A program made the position numbers and the translations under genes. A stretch of DNA of 64,000 nucleotides, taken from Pseudomonadota bacterium (GTDB lineage: Bacteria; Pseudomonadota; Gammaproteobacteria; Burkholderiales; Burkholderiaceae_C). The notes below the pieces were generated by a model, which did not search any database, was not told where the DNA came from, and was given only the letters and a program-made list of their open reading frames with translations. This document shows, one piece after another, positions 15,992-29,584 of this stretch; positions within the stretch are counted from its first letter, which is position 1, and every line of letters begins with the position of its first letter. The DNA is taken from positions 57,082 to 121,081 of the forward strand of contig JAJXTO010000003.1 of NCBI GenBank assembly GCA_021783695.1, written 5' to 3'.

Positions 15992-16753
15992 TCACGACGT
16001 GGCGACTTGTTCCATGGGGTTGAACCAGTTGCCGCCGCGGTAGATTTCAAACGGCGTGAAGTTGGACTTGTATGCCATCTTGCGGCTGTGGGCAATCCAG
16101 TAACCAAGATAGACATGCGGCAACTGCATGGAGCGCGCTTGTTCGATTTGCCAGAGCACGTTATAGGTGCCGTAGCTGCTGCGGGGATCTGCAGTTTCGA
16201 AAAAGGTGTAGACGGCGGATAGGCCGTCAGAGAGCACGTCGACCACCGACACCATTTTGAGCGAGCCGAGTTCTTCGCCTTGCCGCGCGGGTTCGCGGAA
16301 CTCGACCAGTCGCGTGTTCACACGGCTTTGCAACAGAAACTGGGCGTACTGGTCGATACTGTCATGATCCATGCCGCCGCCGGTATGCCGCGCGGCCTGG
16401 TATCGCAGATAAAGCTGGTAATGCTCGGGGATGAACCCGAGCTTGAGCACACGCACCTGAAGCCCACCATGCCGCTTCCACACCCGTTGTTGTGCGCGGT
16501 TCGGACAAAACTGCGCAGCGAGGACGCGGATGGGCAGGCAGGCCTGACAGTCTTCGCATTGCGGGCGGTAAGTGAACAGGCCGCTGCGGCGAAATCCGGC
16601 GCGCACCAGATCGGAATACACGTCGGCATTGATCAGATGACTTGGGGTGGCGACTTGCGAACGCGCCTGATGCCCTGGCAGATAGCTGCACGGATAGCTC
16701 GCCGTGGCATAGAACTGCAGGGTCGTGAGCGGAAGTTCTTTGGGGTGAGTCAC
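15992..16753 (-). CDS. bpt: Aspartate/glutamate leucyltransferase
   Basis: A 253-aa aminoacyl-tRNA protein transferase of the ATE-fold bacterial Bpt group, which adds Leu to N-terminal Asp or Glu and so creates an N-degron for ClpS/ClpAP. The N-terminal ATE domain has the Cys set C22, C66, C69 and C72 (PQCEDCQAC). The C-terminal part has [16 protein letters not shown] and [15 protein letters not shown]. Its start overlaps the end of aat by four bases, so the two N-degron enzymes are co-translated. Confidence 0.92.
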   Translation of the reverse strand: MTHPKELPLTTLQFYATASYPCSYLPGHQARSQVATPSHLINADVYSDLVRAGFRRSGLFTYRPQCEDCQACLPIRVLAAQFCPNRAQQRVWKRHGGLQVRVLKLGFIPEHYQLYLRYQAARHTGGGMDHDSIDQYAQFLLQSRVNTRLVEFREPARQGEELGSLKMVSVVDVLSDGLSAVYTFFETADPRSSYGTYNVLWQIEQARSMQLPHVYLGYWIAHSRKMAYKSNFTPFEIYRGGNWFNPMEQVATS

Positions 16754-17493
16754 AGCCAGCGCGCGCAGTCGGTCAGATACATCGTTTGATCATACTGCCA
16801 GCCCTGCACCGCAGGCAGCGATGTGGATTCCTCCACATGCCGCAGGAACGTCTCGCGGGCGATGGGGGCTGCACCCATCTGCGCCAGATAGTCTGTTTGC
16901 TGCTGGCAATCGATCAGGTCGATGCCCTCGCGCAGGCAGAAGCCGCAAAGCGCCATCAGCAGGGTTTTGGAGCCATCGGCCACGGTGGTGAACATGGATT
17001 CGCCGAAAAACATGCGGCCGATGCACACGCCGTACAGTCCGGCGCGCAAGCTCTCGCCTTCCCACAGTTCAAAGCTGTGCGCCAGGCCGCGCGCGTGCAG
17101 GGCGGAATAGGCGCTCAGCATGCCCGGGGTGATCCAGGTGCCAGCATCTGCGCGCTGCGCACCGCATTGCTGCATCACGTGCGCAAATGCCGAGTCGATG
17201 CGCAGGCGCACGGCGGGGTTGCGGACGAAGCGGCGCGCGGATTGTTTGAGCGAGCGCGTTACGCGCAACTGCTCGGGGCGCAACACCATGCGCGGATCGG
17301 TGCTCCACCACAGAATGGGCTCGCCGGGGCTGAACCAGGGGAAGATGCCGCGCCGATAGGCGCGCTCCAGGGTGTCGGCATCGAGCCGACCGCCAGCGGC
17401 AAGCAGGCCGGGGAAAGGCGACAATGCAGGCAGAGCCTGCGATGCGGGCGGAAAGTCTTCTCCCGGTGCGAGCCGGGGGAGTTGCCAGTTCAT
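16750..17493 (-). CDS. aat: Leucyl/phenylalanyl-tRNA--protein transferase
   Basis: A 247-aa enzyme that transfers Leu or Phe from tRNA to N-terminal Arg or Lys, the first branch of the bacterial N-degron pathway. Family motifs are [20 protein letters not shown] (residues about 48-67), the [18 protein letters not shown] helix and [14 protein letters not shown]. Length is usual. It precedes bpt with an ATGA-type overlap and is divergent from the gamma-carbonic anhydrase gene, with 24 bp between the start codons. Confidence 0.94.
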   Translation of the reverse strand: MNWQLPRLAPGEDFPPASQALPALSPFPGLLAAGGRLDADTLERAYRRGIFPWFSPGEPILWWSTDPRMVLRPEQLRVTRSLKQSARRFVRNPAVRLRIDSAFAHVMQQCGAQRADAGTWITPGMLSAYSALHARGLAHSFELWEGESLRAGLYGVCIGRMFFGESMFTTVADGSKTLLMALCGFCLREGIDLIDCQQQTDYLAQMGAAPIARETFLRHVEESTSLPAVQGWQYDQTMYLTDCARWL

Positions 17494-17517
17494 GGCGAGT
17501 GTCTGGAGTCATGCATC

Positions 17518-18045
17518 ATGTCAATTTACCAATTCGCCGCCTGGCGGCCCGAGATTGCTGCGGATGCCTATGTTGCGCCGGGTGCGCACGTCATGGGGCG
17601 TGTGCGGTTGCAGTCGCGTGCCAGTGTGTGGTTCGGCGCGGTGCTGCGCGGGGACAACGAGCCCATCGACATTGGCGAGGAGTCGAATGTGCAGGACGGC
17701 GCGGTGCTGCATACCGATCCCGGCTATCCGCTCGCAGTCGGGCCGCGTGTCACCATCGGCCATCAGGCCATGCTGCATGGTTGCAGCATCGGCGAGGGCA
17801 GTTTGATTGGAATTCAGGCCGTGATCTTGAATGGGGCAGAAATTGGCCGCAACTGTCTGGTCGGCGCCGGTGCGCTGGTGACGGAGGGCAAGGTGTTCCC
17901 CGATGGCGTGCTCATTCTCGGCTCTCCTGCGCGCGTGGCGCGTGAACTGACTCCAGAGGCCATCGCCGCCATCCAGGCCAACACCCGGCATTACGTCGAA
18001 CGCGCCACGCGTTTTGCACAGGAACTTCAACGCATTCAACCATGA
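17518..18045 (+). CDS. Gamma-carbonic anhydrase family hexapeptide-repeat protein
   Basis: A 175-aa left-handed beta-helix protein. Hexapeptide repeats run from about residue 15 to 140 (for example [19 protein letters not shown]). The fold's zinc-site histidines appear as H66 in VLHTD, H83 in IGHQAMLHG and H88. It belongs to the YrdA/PaaY group. Some members are carbonic anhydrases and others have no known activity, so the enzyme call is uncertain. ATG 17518 is chosen because upstream sequence in this frame lies antisense to aat. The stop overlaps the hslO start by four bases, implying co-translation. Confidence 0.85.
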   Translation: MSIYQFAAWRPEIAADAYVAPGAHVMGRVRLQSRASVWFGAVLRGDNEPIDIGEESNVQDGAVLHTDPGYPLAVGPRVTIGHQAMLHGCSIGEGSLIGIQAVILNGAEIGRNCLVGAGALVTEGKVFPDGVLILGSPARVARELTPEAIAAIQANTRHYVERATRFAQELQRIQP

Positions 18046-18983
18046 ACGATCAACTTGTCAAATTCATGCTGGGCACGGGTCATGTGCGCGGCGTTCTGGT
18101 GCGCCTGGATGCCACCTGGGCCGAATTGCAGAAACGCCGCAGCTACCCGCAGGCGATCTCCGCGCTGGTCGGGCAGATGGCCGCTGCGAGCACTCTGATG
18201 GCTGGCAGCCTCAAATTCGATGGCGCGCTGGTGCTTCAAATCCAGGGGGATGGCCCCTTGAAACTCGCTGTGGCCGAGTGCCAGCCAGACTTCGGCCTGC
18301 GCGCCACGGCCAAGATGGCCGACGATCTGCAGGATGACGCCGTCCTGCCAACGGATCTGGCCGCGCTGGTCAATCTGCACGGCAAAGGACGCTGTGCGAT
18401 TACCCTCGATCCGCGCAATCCCGAGTCTGGCTTGCAGCCCTACCAGGGCATCGTGGCGCTGACCGATCCGCAGGGTGCCACCCTGCCATCGCTCGCGGCG
18501 ATGCTGGAACAGTATCTGGCGCAGTCAGAGCAGATTGATTCCATGCTCATGCTGGCCAGCGACGAGCAGGCGGTTTGTGGCTTGTTGCTGCAGCGCATGC
18601 CCGCAGCGCAGCACGCTGCTGAAGGTGCCGAGCAGACCGAGGAGGACTTCGCCCGGGCGCGCCATCTGGCAGCTACGCTGACACCGGAAGAACTGCTGCG
18701 ATTGGCGCCCGAGGACATTTTGCGGCGCCTGTTCTGGGAAGAGGAAGTGCGCGTGTTCGAGCCGCAGTCGCCGCGATTTCATTGCACCTGTTCGCGCGAG
18801 CGCGTAGCCGGGATGTTGCGCATGCTCGGGCGCGATGAGGTGGAGTCGATTCTTGCGGAGCAGGGCGAGGTGGATGTGCGCTGCGAATTCTGCGGTCAGG
18901 GCTATGCCTTCGATGCCATCGACGCCGCGCAGGTTTTCCTCAACACGCTGGCGCAACCGCCAGTGGCGTCAAACCGTCATTGA
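18042..18983 (+). CDS. hslO: Redox-activated chaperone Hsp33
   Basis: A 313-aa cytoplasmic holdase chaperone that unfolds and dimerises when its zinc-bound cysteines are oxidised. The zinc site is at the C-terminus: CTCS near residues 247-250 and CEFC near 280-283. The substrate-binding region is in the N-terminal domain, which begins [20 protein letters not shown]. The gene overlaps the preceding gamma-carbonic anhydrase gene by four bases and its 3' end overlaps ftsB on the other strand by seven. The C-terminal tail after the zinc site is about 30 residues. Confidence 0.95.
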   Translation: MNDQLVKFMLGTGHVRGVLVRLDATWAELQKRRSYPQAISALVGQMAAASTLMAGSLKFDGALVLQIQGDGPLKLAVAECQPDFGLRATAKMADDLQDDAVLPTDLAALVNLHGKGRCAITLDPRNPESGLQPYQGIVALTDPQGATLPSLAAMLEQYLAQSEQIDSMLMLASDEQAVCGLLLQRMPAAQHAAEGAEQTEEDFARARHLAATLTPEELLRLAPEDILRRLFWEEEVRVFEPQSPRFHCTCSRERVAGMLRMLGRDEVESILAEQGEVDVRCEFCGQGYAFDAIDAAQVFLNTLAQPPVASNRH

Positions 18984-19306
18984 TGATTTGAGGCCGGAGT
19001 GACCGCCGCGCTGGCAGGCAGACTGCCCGCGCGCGCCGGCGGCACGATCTGCACAAAAATCTCATCGGGCTTGACCATGCCCATTTCACGGCGGGCCTGA
19101 TCCTGCACACCACTCAGGCCCGATTTCAGATCATGCACTTCCGCGCCGAGGCGGTCGTTGTCCTGCTGGGCCTTCAGATTGGCCTGAACTTGTTGAGCCA
19201 GCTGATTTTGCAGCCGCTGCACCGCAAACCAGCCCCGCTCGCCAAACCACAGCGGCCACTGCAACAGCAGCAGCAGACTCACGAGCAGGACGGTGACCCA
19301 GCGCAT
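18977..19306 (-). CDS. ftsB: Cell division protein FtsB
   Basis: A 109-aa single-pass divisome protein. One membrane segment lies near the N-terminus (residues 3-20, VTVLLVSLLLLLQWPLWF) and a coiled coil near 30-75 (LQNQLAQQVQANLKAQQDND). FtsB pairs with FtsL and FtsQ in the periplasm to activate septal wall synthesis. It is the last gene of the pyrG-kdsA-eno-ftsB block, where ftsB after eno is widely conserved. The C-terminal Ala/Pro-rich tail is not conserved. Confidence 0.93.
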   Translation of the reverse strand: MRWVTVLLVSLLLLLQWPLWFGERGWFAVQRLQNQLAQQVQANLKAQQDNDRLGAEVHDLKSGLSGVQDQARREMGMVKPDEIFVQIVPPARAGSLPASAAVTPASNHQ

Positions 19307-19331
19307 GGTGCGGTCGCCTCAAGCGGCGCGA

Positions 19332-20669
<1,338 letters not shown>

Positions 20670-20957
20670 TCACATGCCCTGCACGGCAATCATGCGCATG
20701 GTCGCGGCGCCTGCGCGTGCCTGCCGCGCCAGCTGGTATTCGGCGCTGGCATAAAACGCGCGGGCCGCGGCCATGTCGGGAAACTTCAGCAGAACGATGC
20801 GGGTCGGCGCCCAGTCGCCTTCGAGCACTTCGACCGCGCCGCCACGAATGCAGACTTCGGCGCCATGCGCGGCGATGGCCTGGGAAGACAGCAGCTTGTA
20901 TTGCTCGTATTGCTGCGGATTGGTCACGTCGACATGGGCGATGATGTAGGCGCTCAT
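20670..20957 (-). CDS. DUF1330 family protein (dimeric alpha-beta barrel)
   Basis: A 95-aa protein of the DUF1330 family, beginning MSAYIIAHVDVTNPQQYEQY and containing RIVLLKFPDMAAARAFYASA. The family adopts a ferredoxin-like dimer and its biochemical role is not established. It sits between kdsA (7 bp) and eno (54 bp) in an otherwise conserved operon. ATG 20957 is chosen because it matches the family N-terminus. Confidence 0.85.
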   Translation of the reverse strand: MSAYIIAHVDVTNPQQYEQYKLLSSQAIAAHGAEVCIRGGAVEVLEGDWAPTRIVLLKFPDMAAARAFYASAEYQLARQARAGAATMRMIAVQGM

Positions 20958-20964
20958 AGAAGAT

Positions 20965-21831
20965 TCAGTTGAAGTGGGTTTCGAGGAAGCCGCGTCGCTT
21001 GACCGCAGCATCGATGTCTTTGAGGCTTTCGAGCAGGGCGCGCATGTGGTGCAGCGGCACCGCGTTGGGGCCATCGCTCAGGGCCTTGGCCGGGTCGGGG
21101 TGGGTTTCCATGAACACCCCGGCCACACCCGCGGCCACGGCGGCGCGGGCGAGCACGGGCACGAATTCGCGCTGGCCGCCCGAACTCGTGCCCTGGCCGC
21201 CCGGCAGTTGCACGGAGTGGGTGGCGTCGAACACCACCGGGCTTTGCGTCTCGCGCAGGATGGCCAGTGCGCGCATGTCGGAGACCAGATTGTTGTAACC
21301 AAAGCTCACGCCGCGTTCGCAGGCCATGAACAGGGTGTCGGGATGTCCTGCCTGCGCGGCAGCCGCGCGCGCCTTGGCGATGACGTTTTTCATATCGCCC
21401 GGCGCGAGAAACTGGCCCTTCTTGATATTCACCGGCTTACCCAGACTGCTGACGGCATGGATGAAATCGGTCTGGCGACACAGGAAGGCCGGGGTCTGCA
21501 GCACGTCCACCATGTCCGCCACGCGGGGCGCTTCTTCGGCGGTGTGCACATCGGTGAGCACGGGCACGCCCAGATCGCGCCGAACCTTGGCGAGAATCTC
21601 CAGACCCTGCTCCATCCCGGGGCCGCGAAATGATGTGCCGCTGGAGCGGTTGGCCTTGTCGTAGCTGGACTTGAAAATCAGCGGAATATCGAGAGACCGG
21701 CAGATGTCGCGCAACTGCCCGGCCACGTCCATTTGCAGTTGCTCGGACTCGACCACACAGGGGCCGCTGATGAGAAAGAACGGCTGGTCGAGACCGACCG
21801 GAAAGCCACAGAGCGTTTGGGGTGTGGGCAT
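20965..21831 (-). CDS. kdsA: 3-deoxy-8-phosphooctulonate synthase
   Basis: A 288-aa KDO-8-phosphate synthase condensing phosphoenolpyruvate and arabinose 5-phosphate for lipopolysaccharide inner core. Motifs are [10 protein letters not shown] near the N-terminus, [22 protein letters not shown] and [14 protein letters not shown]. It shows the operon position typical of proteobacteria, after pyrG and before eno. It indicates a Gram-negative envelope. Confidence 0.97.
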   Translation of the reverse strand: MPTPQTLCGFPVGLDQPFFLISGPCVVESEQLQMDVAGQLRDICRSLDIPLIFKSSYDKANRSSGTSFRGPGMEQGLEILAKVRRDLGVPVLTDVHTAEEAPRVADMVDVLQTPAFLCRQTDFIHAVSSLGKPVNIKKGQFLAPGDMKNVIAKARAAAAQAGHPDTLFMACERGVSFGYNNLVSDMRALAILRETQSPVVFDATHSVQLPGGQGTSSGGQREFVPVLARAAVAAGVAGVFMETHPDPAKALSDGPNAVPLHHMRALLESLKDIDAAVKRRGFLETHFN

Positions 21832-21846
21832 GGAGTGGCGAATCGG

Positions 21847-24376
<2,530 letters not shown>

Positions 24377-24396
24377 GGCGTCGCGCAGGGCAGGGT

Positions 24397-24846
24397 TCAG
24401 GCGCCGGCCAGCAAGGCCTTGGCGCGCGCTGCAGCCAGACCCATGTCGGCACGACCAGCGAGATGCGTCTTGAGTGGCCCCATGAGCTTGCCCAGATCCT
24501 GCGGGCCGCTGGCGCCGGTCTGCACCATCAGGGCGCGGATTTCGGCGTCAATGGCGTCGGCGTCCAGCCGTGCGGGCAGATAGCGTTCGAGAACGATGAT
24601 CTCAGCAGCTTCCTTATCCACCAAGTCTTGCCGTCCCGCGGGAGTGAACTGGGCGATGGCGTCACGGCGTTGCTTGATCATTTTGTCGATGATGGCAACC
24701 ACGGCTGCGTCGTCAAGGGTGACTCGCTCATCCACTTCCTTTTGCTTCATTGCCGCCATCAGCAGGCGGATGGTGCCCAGGAGGGGGGCATCCTTGGCGC
24801 GCATGGCGGCCTTCATGTCGTCCTGAATACGGTCTTTGATGGTCAT
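24397..24846 (-). CDS. GatB/YqeY domain protein
   Basis: A 149-aa protein that consists only of the YqeY domain, related to the tRNA-binding tail of GatB. It starts TIKDRIQDDMKAAMRAKDAP and ends GLAAARAKALLAGA. It follows rpsU, as in many proteobacteria. An intrinsic terminator ends 15 bp before its ATG (24846), so expression depends on read-through or another signal. No clear ribosome site is seen. The molecular function is not established. Confidence 0.88.
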   Translation of the reverse strand: MTIKDRIQDDMKAAMRAKDAPLLGTIRLLMAAMKQKEVDERVTLDDAAVVAIIDKMIKQRRDAIAQFTPAGRQDLVDKEAAEIIVLERYLPARLDADAIDAEIRALMVQTGASGPQDLGKLMGPLKTHLAGRADMGLAAARAKALLAGA

Positions 24847-24860
24847 GGCGTGTTCAATGC

Positions 24861-24885
24861 AAAAAGCCCGCATCGATGGCGGGCT
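24861..24885 (-). terminator. Intrinsic terminator between rpsU and yqeY
   Basis: Read on the minus strand, AGCCCGC and GCGGGCT form a perfect 7-bp stem with a seven-base loop, followed by TTTTT. It lies about 63 bp after the rpsU stop and directly before yqeY, so it can end or attenuate the rpsU transcript. Confidence 0.75.
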
Positions 24886-24947
24886 GTTTCAAACGGAACT
24901 CCGTTGCGGGCGCCCAAACAACGGGCACGCATTGGATTGCTCAAATT

Positions 24948-25160
24948 TCAGTACTTGCGCTCAGGCAGCGTCTGGCTGCGGATGCGCTTGTAGTGGCGTT
25001 TGACCGCAGCAGCCTTTTTGCGCTTGCGCTCGGCGGTGGGCTTTTCATAGAACTCGCGGGCGCGCAGTTCGGTCAGCAGGCCGAGTTTTTCAATGGTGCG
25101 CTTGAAGCGGCGCAGAGCAACGTCGAACGGCTCGTTTTCTTTGATGCGGATAATGGTCAT
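24948..25160 (-). CDS. rpsU: 30S ribosomal protein S21
   Basis: A 70-aa basic ribosomal protein located near the anti-Shine-Dalgarno region of 16S rRNA. The sequence [20 protein letters not shown] and the Lys/Arg-rich C-terminus ([18 protein letters not shown]) are standard. A consensus -10 box lies about 170 bp upstream. yqeY follows past a terminator. dnaG and rpoD, neighbours in many genomes, are not present. Confidence 0.97.
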   Translation of the reverse strand: MTIIRIKENEPFDVALRRFKRTIEKLGLLTELRAREFYEKPTAERKRKKAAAVKRHYKRIRSQTLPERKY

Positions 25161-25328
25161 TGATGAACTTGAATCAAATGTGGGCAGACCCGGCTGGCAC
25201 TCAGTCAGACACCTTGGCCTCTGTCATGCCTTGGCCACTGCTGGAGCCGCCGTGGTTCGTCGTGGATCGCCGTGACGGTAGCTTCAGAAGGATTTGAGGC
25301 TAGCCGCTGCGAAATATAAAACCCAAAG

Positions 25329-25357
25329 ATTATATGCACAAAACCGGCGAGCAACAA
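25329..25357 (-). promoter_or_regulatory. Probable rpsU promoter
   Basis: On the minus strand a -35-like TTGTTG (25357-25352), a 17-bp spacer and a perfect TATAAT (25334-25329) lie between the flavoprotein gene and rpsU. It would give a leader of about 160 bases with no recognised riboswitch. Confidence 0.5.
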
Positions 25358-25368
25358 ATTTCCGTGGT

Positions 25369-26586
25369 TCAAATGGCCCGTGCACAGGCCGCAGCCGAAC
25401 TCCAGGCCCATTGGAAGTTGTAGCCGCCCAGCCAGCCGGTGACGTCCACCACCTCGCCAATGAAATACAGCCCGGGGGCCTTGTGCGCCATCATGGTGGA
25501 CGATGACAGCGCCGTTGTGGCAACGCCACCGGCGGTCACCTCGGCCTTGCGCCAGCCCAGAGTGCCGCCCGGACGGACCTGCCAGTCGTGCCACTGCTGC
25601 CATAGGGCGCGCAGCGCCTTGTCGCTGAAGTCGGCCATGCGGCGGTCTGCATCCGGAGTCTGCGCGGCGAGCACTTGCGCCAGACGCTGCGGCATGTGCT
25701 GGGCGAGTTCTCCGGCCAGCGTGCGACGGTTGCCCTGCTTGGTCTTGAGCCATGTCGCCTCATCCACCTGGTTCAGCAGGTTGATGCGCAAGTCCTTGCC
25801 CGGCTGCCAGTAGCTGGAGGCCTGCAGGATGGCCGGACCACTGAGTCCGCGATGCGTAAAGAGCAGGTCTTCGCGGAACCTGACGGCATCCACCTGGATG
25901 TCGACTTCGATCGAAACGCCGCTCAGGTCGGCAAAGGGCGCCCACTGTGCAGGGTCGAACGCAAGCGGCACCAGGGCGGGGCGCGGCGGCACGATGGCCA
26001 GGCCAAACTGCTCGGCGAGCTGGTAGCCAAACGGTGTGGCGCCAATCTGCGGGATCGAGAGTCCTCCTGTGGCCACGACCAAGGCGTCTGCGCTGACCCA
26101 GCCTCTTGCCGTGCGCAGGCGAAAACCGGGTGCGGTCGCTTCCACCGCCTCAACGGGGCAGGGCTGCCAATGCGTCACGCCGCCTGCAGCGCACTCGTCA
26201 AGCAGGGCCGTGATGAGCTGCTCGGCGGAGTCGTCGCAGAACAGTTGGCCTTTGTGTTTTTCGTGAAACCCGATGCGATGTTTTTGCAGCAGGCCGATGA
26301 TGTCTTGCGGTGTGTAGCGCGACAGAGCCGATTTGCAGAAATGCGGGTTGTCGGACAGAAAATTGTCCGGGCGGGTGTGCAGATTGGTGAAGTTGCACCG
26401 CCCGCCGCCGGAAATGCGGATTTTCTCGGCGATTTTTGGCCAATGATCCAGCAGCAAGACGCGCCGTCCGCGCTGGCCCGCAAGCGCGGCACACAACAGG
26501 CCGGCCGCCCCGGCGCCAAGCACGATGGCGTCAAAGCGTTGCGGCGCAGCGCGGGGAGAAGGGCTGGAGGCTAGACTGCTGGACAT
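25369..26586 (-). CDS. HI0933/YhiN-family FAD-dependent oxidoreductase (BaiN/RdsA-like)
   Basis: A 405-aa flavoprotein with an N-terminal dinucleotide-binding motif [19 protein letters not shown] (residues about 19-37) and the family's signature [11 protein letters not shown] near 62-72. The C-terminus carries [18 protein letters not shown] and [20 protein letters not shown]. Substrates are mostly unknown for the family. No other start codon lies between ATG 26586 and the FAD motif, so the start is well supported. It overlaps the divergent tsaD start codon by two bases within CATG. A short Ser/Pro/Ala-rich leader of about 15 residues precedes the domain. Confidence 0.88.
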   Translation of the reverse strand: MSSSLASSPSPRAAPQRFDAIVLGAGAAGLLCAALAGQRGRRVLLLDHWPKIAEKIRISGGGRCNFTNLHTRPDNFLSDNPHFCKSALSRYTPQDIIGLLQKHRIGFHEKHKGQLFCDDSAEQLITALLDECAAGGVTHWQPCPVEAVEATAPGFRLRTARGWVSADALVVATGGLSIPQIGATPFGYQLAEQFGLAIVPPRPALVPLAFDPAQWAPFADLSGVSIEVDIQVDAVRFREDLLFTHRGLSGPAILQASSYWQPGKDLRINLLNQVDEATWLKTKQGNRRTLAGELAQHMPQRLAQVLAAQTPDADRRMADFSDKALRALWQQWHDWQVRPGGTLGWRKAEVTAGGVATTALSSSTMMAHKAPGLYFIGEVVDVTGWLGGYNFQWAWSSAAACARAI

Positions 26587-27613
26587 GCTGGTTCTTGGAA
26601 TTGAAACGTCGTGCGATGAAACCGCCGCCGCACTGTACGACACGGAAGCGGGATTGCTGGGCCACGCCTTGCATTCGCAGGTCGACATGCATCAGGCCTA
26701 CGGTGGCGTGGTGCCCGAGCTGGCTTCGCGCGACCACATTCGCCGCCTGCTGCCGCTGACCGACCTCGCGCTCAGGCAGGCCGGGATGCGCGTGCACGAT
26801 GTCGATGCCATTGCATACACCCGCGGCCCCGGTCTCGCCGGGGCGCTGCTCGTCGGGGCCGGTGTGGCGTCTGCACTGGGCATGGCGCTGGGCAAGCCGC
26901 TGATCGGTGTGCATCATCTGGAGGGGCATCTGTTGTCTCCGCTGCTGTCGAAGCGGCCGCCGACATTTCCCTTCCTGGCCCTGCTGGTGTCTGGCGGCCA
27001 CACCATGTTGCTCGATGTGCAGGCCTTCGGGCAGTACACCCTGCTCGGTGAAACGGTGGACGATGCAGCCGGTGAAGCCTTCGACAAGTCCGCCAAACTG
27101 CTTGGTCTGGGCTATCCCGGTGGGCCGGAACTGGCGCGGCTTGCCGCCTTCGGCAATGCGCTGGCGTTCGAGTTGCCGCGTCCCAAGATGCATAGTCCGG
27201 ATCTGGATTTTTCCTTTGCCGGGCTGAAAACCGCCGTACTGACCAAGGTGCGTGGACTGGGCGCCAACATCTGCGAACAAAGCCGGGCCGATCTGGCCGC
27301 TGCCGCGCAGGAGGCCATTACGGATGTGCTGGTTCACAAGACCCTGCGCGCGCAACAGGCCACAAAGCGTCTGTCCGTTGTCGTTGCAGGGGGCGTGGGG
27401 GCCAACAGGCAGTTGCGCGAAAAGCTGTCTTCCGCGCTCACTGCCAGGGGAGTGCAACTGTTCTTTCCCGAACTGGAATGGTGTACCGACAACGGCGCAA
27501 TGATTGCCTTGGCAGGAGCACTGCGCTTGCAGGCGCACCCCGATGCAGCGCGCACGGCAGGGCCGTTCGATGTGCTGCCGCGCTGGGATCTGACGCAGAT
27601 CGAGGCCGCCTAG
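26585..27613 (+). CDS. tsaD: tRNA N6-threonylcarbamoyladenosine synthase catalytic subunit TsaD
   Basis: A 342-aa ASKHA-fold enzyme that forms t6A at position 37 of ANN-decoding tRNAs with TsaB, TsaC and TsaE. Diagnostic parts are [16 protein letters not shown] at the N-terminus, the metal histidines in [21 protein letters not shown], and [15 protein letters not shown]. Start 26585 matches the universal N-terminus and has GGAGG about 10 bp upstream. The 3' end overlaps the convergent phosphoesterase gene by four bases. Confidence 0.97.
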   Translation: MLVLGIETSCDETAAALYDTEAGLLGHALHSQVDMHQAYGGVVPELASRDHIRRLLPLTDLALRQAGMRVHDVDAIAYTRGPGLAGALLVGAGVASALGMALGKPLIGVHHLEGHLLSPLLSKRPPTFPFLALLVSGGHTMLLDVQAFGQYTLLGETVDDAAGEAFDKSAKLLGLGYPGGPELARLAAFGNALAFELPRPKMHSPDLDFSFAGLKTAVLTKVRGLGANICEQSRADLAAAAQEAITDVLVHKTLRAQQATKRLSVVVAGGVGANRQLREKLSSALTARGVQLFFPELEWCTDNGAMIALAGALRLQAHPDAARTAGPFDVLPRWDLTQIEAA

Positions 27614-28377
27614 ATTTCCCAAACTCCCCGCGCTTGGAAGTCGCTGTCTTCGCCCTTGCTCGCCAGGCCGCGCGCGTTGCACACCACGCGCGCAGCGCCG
27701 ACGCGGTAATCATGCCTGCAGTGCAGGTGTCCGTGGAGCCACAAGGTGCTGTGCTCGATCATGTCGTCATACGCGTTGCAGAAACTCGCGGTCGAGGCGT
27801 TCAAGGGATAGCGCGGGTCGTTGCTGCGCAGGCTGGGCGCGAAATGCGTGATGACCAGCGTGGCATCGTCCTGCGGTGCGTGGTGCGCTGGATTGGTGAG
27901 CCGTTCCCGCAACCAGTCCCGGCAGCGCAGGCCTTCGTCGCGCAGTTCTGCAACTCCCATGGGTTTGCCATGCCGGGTGGCGCATTGCACCTGCTCGGCA
28001 AAATAGCGCGCGGCACGCATGCTGCGTTCAAGGCCTTCGGGGCCGAACAGTTCAAAGTCGTTCCAGAGGGTAGTGCCCAGCACGCGGATGGTGCGGCCCT
28101 GATGGGTGATGCGGGTTTGCTCGCAGTCGAGCATGGTGAAGCCCAGACGGCCGCAGCGTTCCCTCAGGGCATCGAGCGTCTGGTCGAAATCCTTGCGGTC
28201 ATGCTCGTGATTGCCCGGTACATAGATGACGGGGACGGGCCAGTCTTTGAATTGATCGATCTGCGCGTGATTGGCGTCGATGTCGCCAGCCAGGACGAGC
28301 AGATCGGCCTCTGGCGCCACTTGGGGCACGAAGATCTCGGTTTCCAGATGAAGATCGGACAGAAGTTGAATGCGCAT
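27610..28377 (-). CDS. Metallophosphoesterase
   Basis: A 255-aa calcineurin-like phosphoesterase. The metal-binding blocks are in order: SDLHLE (residues 7-12), LAGDID (28-33), VPGNHEHD (57-64), the VITHFAPS histidine near 170 and [11 protein letters not shown] near 220. The substrate is unknown. No signal peptide is visible, so it is cytoplasmic. ATG 28377 is chosen as the family N-terminus [10 protein letters not shown]. It is a single gene convergent with tsaD. Confidence 0.87.
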   Translation of the reverse strand: MRIQLLSDLHLETEIFVPQVAPEADLLVLAGDIDANHAQIDQFKDWPVPVIYVPGNHEHDRKDFDQTLDALRERCGRLGFTMLDCEQTRITHQGRTIRVLGTTLWNDFELFGPEGLERSMRAARYFAEQVQCATRHGKPMGVAELRDEGLRCRDWLRERLTNPAHHAPQDDATLVITHFAPSLRSNDPRYPLNASTASFCNAYDDMIEHSTLWLHGHLHCRHDYRVGAARVVCNARGLASKGEDSDFQARGVWEI

Positions 28378-28533
28378 GGCGCGGCGAGCAGTGCGTGCAA
28401 TGTTGTGTAAACGCACTGTAAACCGCTTCGGCCGATCTGTTCGCGCCGCAGTTGCAAGGAGTTGGCCGCGGTGTGAACTAATTCGCAGCACGCGTGGGCC
28501 GGTGCGGCCGTCCTGGCCGCACCGGCATGCGAG

Positions 28534-28992
28534 TCACTCCACGGCGATCTGCTGGATGGTGGCCTGTGCCTTGCGCGGCAAGGTCAGCGTCAGCACACCG
28601 TTCTCAAGCTTGGCCTGCGCTGCGGCTGGGTCGAGTTCGGCAGGCAGTTCAAAGGAGCGGTAGAACTGGCTGGCGCTGCGTTCGCGGTAGATCACCTTGC
28701 CGCCTTCGGTCTTTTCGTCCTGCTTTTTGGTCTCTGCCGAAATAGTCACGCGCGGGCCGTCGATCTGAATCTTGATCGCCGATTTTTCAACGCCAGGCAG
28801 ATCGGCATGCACCACGTAGCCGGTTTCGGTTTCGGACACGTCCATGCTGAGTTTTTTGAGAGACTGCCCACCGTTGTCAGCCGCAGCGAAAAAATCGCGG
28901 AAAGCCTGGTCGAACAGACGGCCGAATGTGGGTTCGAGGCCACTGCTGTAGAGAGAAACGCGGTTGGATGGGGTTGTGATCGAATAAGCCAT
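28534..28992 (-). CDS. Small heat shock protein Hsp20
   Basis: A 152-aa alpha-crystallin family chaperone. The alpha-crystallin domain spans about residues 50-140, with LPGVEKSAIKIQIDGPRVTI and the conserved ENGVLTLTLPRK near the C-terminus. The N-terminal arm includes FGRLFDQAFRDFF. It has its own sigma-32-like promoter upstream, giving a leader of about 40 bases with GGAG before the ATG. A small GGGGT/ACCCC hairpin lies in the leader but does not cover the ribosome site. Confidence 0.94.
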   Translation of the reverse strand: MAYSITTPSNRVSLYSSGLEPTFGRLFDQAFRDFFAAADNGGQSLKKLSMDVSETETGYVVHADLPGVEKSAIKIQIDGPRVTISAETKKQDEKTEGGKVIYRERSASQFYRSFELPAELDPAAAQAKLENGVLTLTLPRKAQATIQQIAVE

Positions 28993-29038
28993 GATGCATC
29001 TCCAGTGTGAATAGGGGTTCGCTACCCCGATGGCTTCG

Positions 29039-29066
29039 ATATGCCGCCGCTTGTCCATTTTTCAAG
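29039..29066 (-). promoter_or_regulatory. Sigma-32 (RpoH) type promoter of the Hsp20 gene
   Basis: On the minus strand CTTGAA (29066-29061), a 14-base spacer and CGGCATAT (29046-29039) match the heat-shock pattern CTTGAA-N13-15-CCCCATNT at 11 of 13 defined positions. Its place 47 bp before a small heat shock gene agrees with this. Confidence 0.65.
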
Positions 29067-29221
29067 ATGGTGAAATGGGTGATCGCAAATTCGCTGGTAC
29101 GGTGCGGTGCAAGCGCAAAGCCGGGCGCGCGAGCCGTTGTGGCTACAATGGCAGGCTTTCACCTTTCACGGCGCGGAATGGTTTCTTCTGCGTTCGCGTG
29201 TTCTCTCTTTAGGAAACTGAT

Positions 29222-29491
29222 ATGTCCGTAGCTGATCTCAACAAGGCGCAAATCGTCGCCGACAATGCGCGTGGTACCGGTGATACCGGATCCCCGGAAG
29301 TGCAGGTTGCTTTGCTCACCGCACGCATCAATGACCTGACCGGTCACTTCAAAACGCATGCCAAAGACCACCACGGTCGCCGCGGTCTGCTCAAGATGGT
29401 GAGCCGTCGTCGCAAGTTGCTGGACTACCTCAAAGACAAGGACGTGGATCGTTATCGCGCCCTGATCGCCAAGCTGAGTCTGCGTAAGTAA
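29222..29491 (+). CDS. rpsO: 30S ribosomal protein S15
   Basis: An 89-aa ribosomal protein that binds helices 20-22 of 16S rRNA. The typical sequence [20 protein letters not shown] and [20 protein letters not shown] is present. AGGAAACTG sits just before the ATG. pnp lies downstream, the near-universal rpsO-pnp order, with a terminator in between. Confidence 0.98.
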   Translation: MSVADLNKAQIVADNARGTGDTGSPEVQVALLTARINDLTGHFKTHAKDHHGRRGLLKMVSRRRKLLDYLKDKDVDRYRALIAKLSLRK

Positions 29492-29507
29492 GTCGCTGTG
29501 TTGCGAG

Positions 29508-29545
29508 AACGCCTGTGATAGTTTTTCGGCACAGGCGTTTTTTGT
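29508..29545 (+). terminator. Intrinsic terminator between rpsO and pnp
   Basis: A 10-bp perfect stem (AACGCCTGTG/CACAGGCGTT) with a 12-base loop runs into a T run (TTTTTT, then GTATTTG). As in E. coli, this would separate rpsO from pnp, with part of the transcription reading through. Confidence 0.8.
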
Positions 29546-29584
29546 ATTTGTTTCAATCGTTTCAGGTGGCGGTGTGACCCGTGT

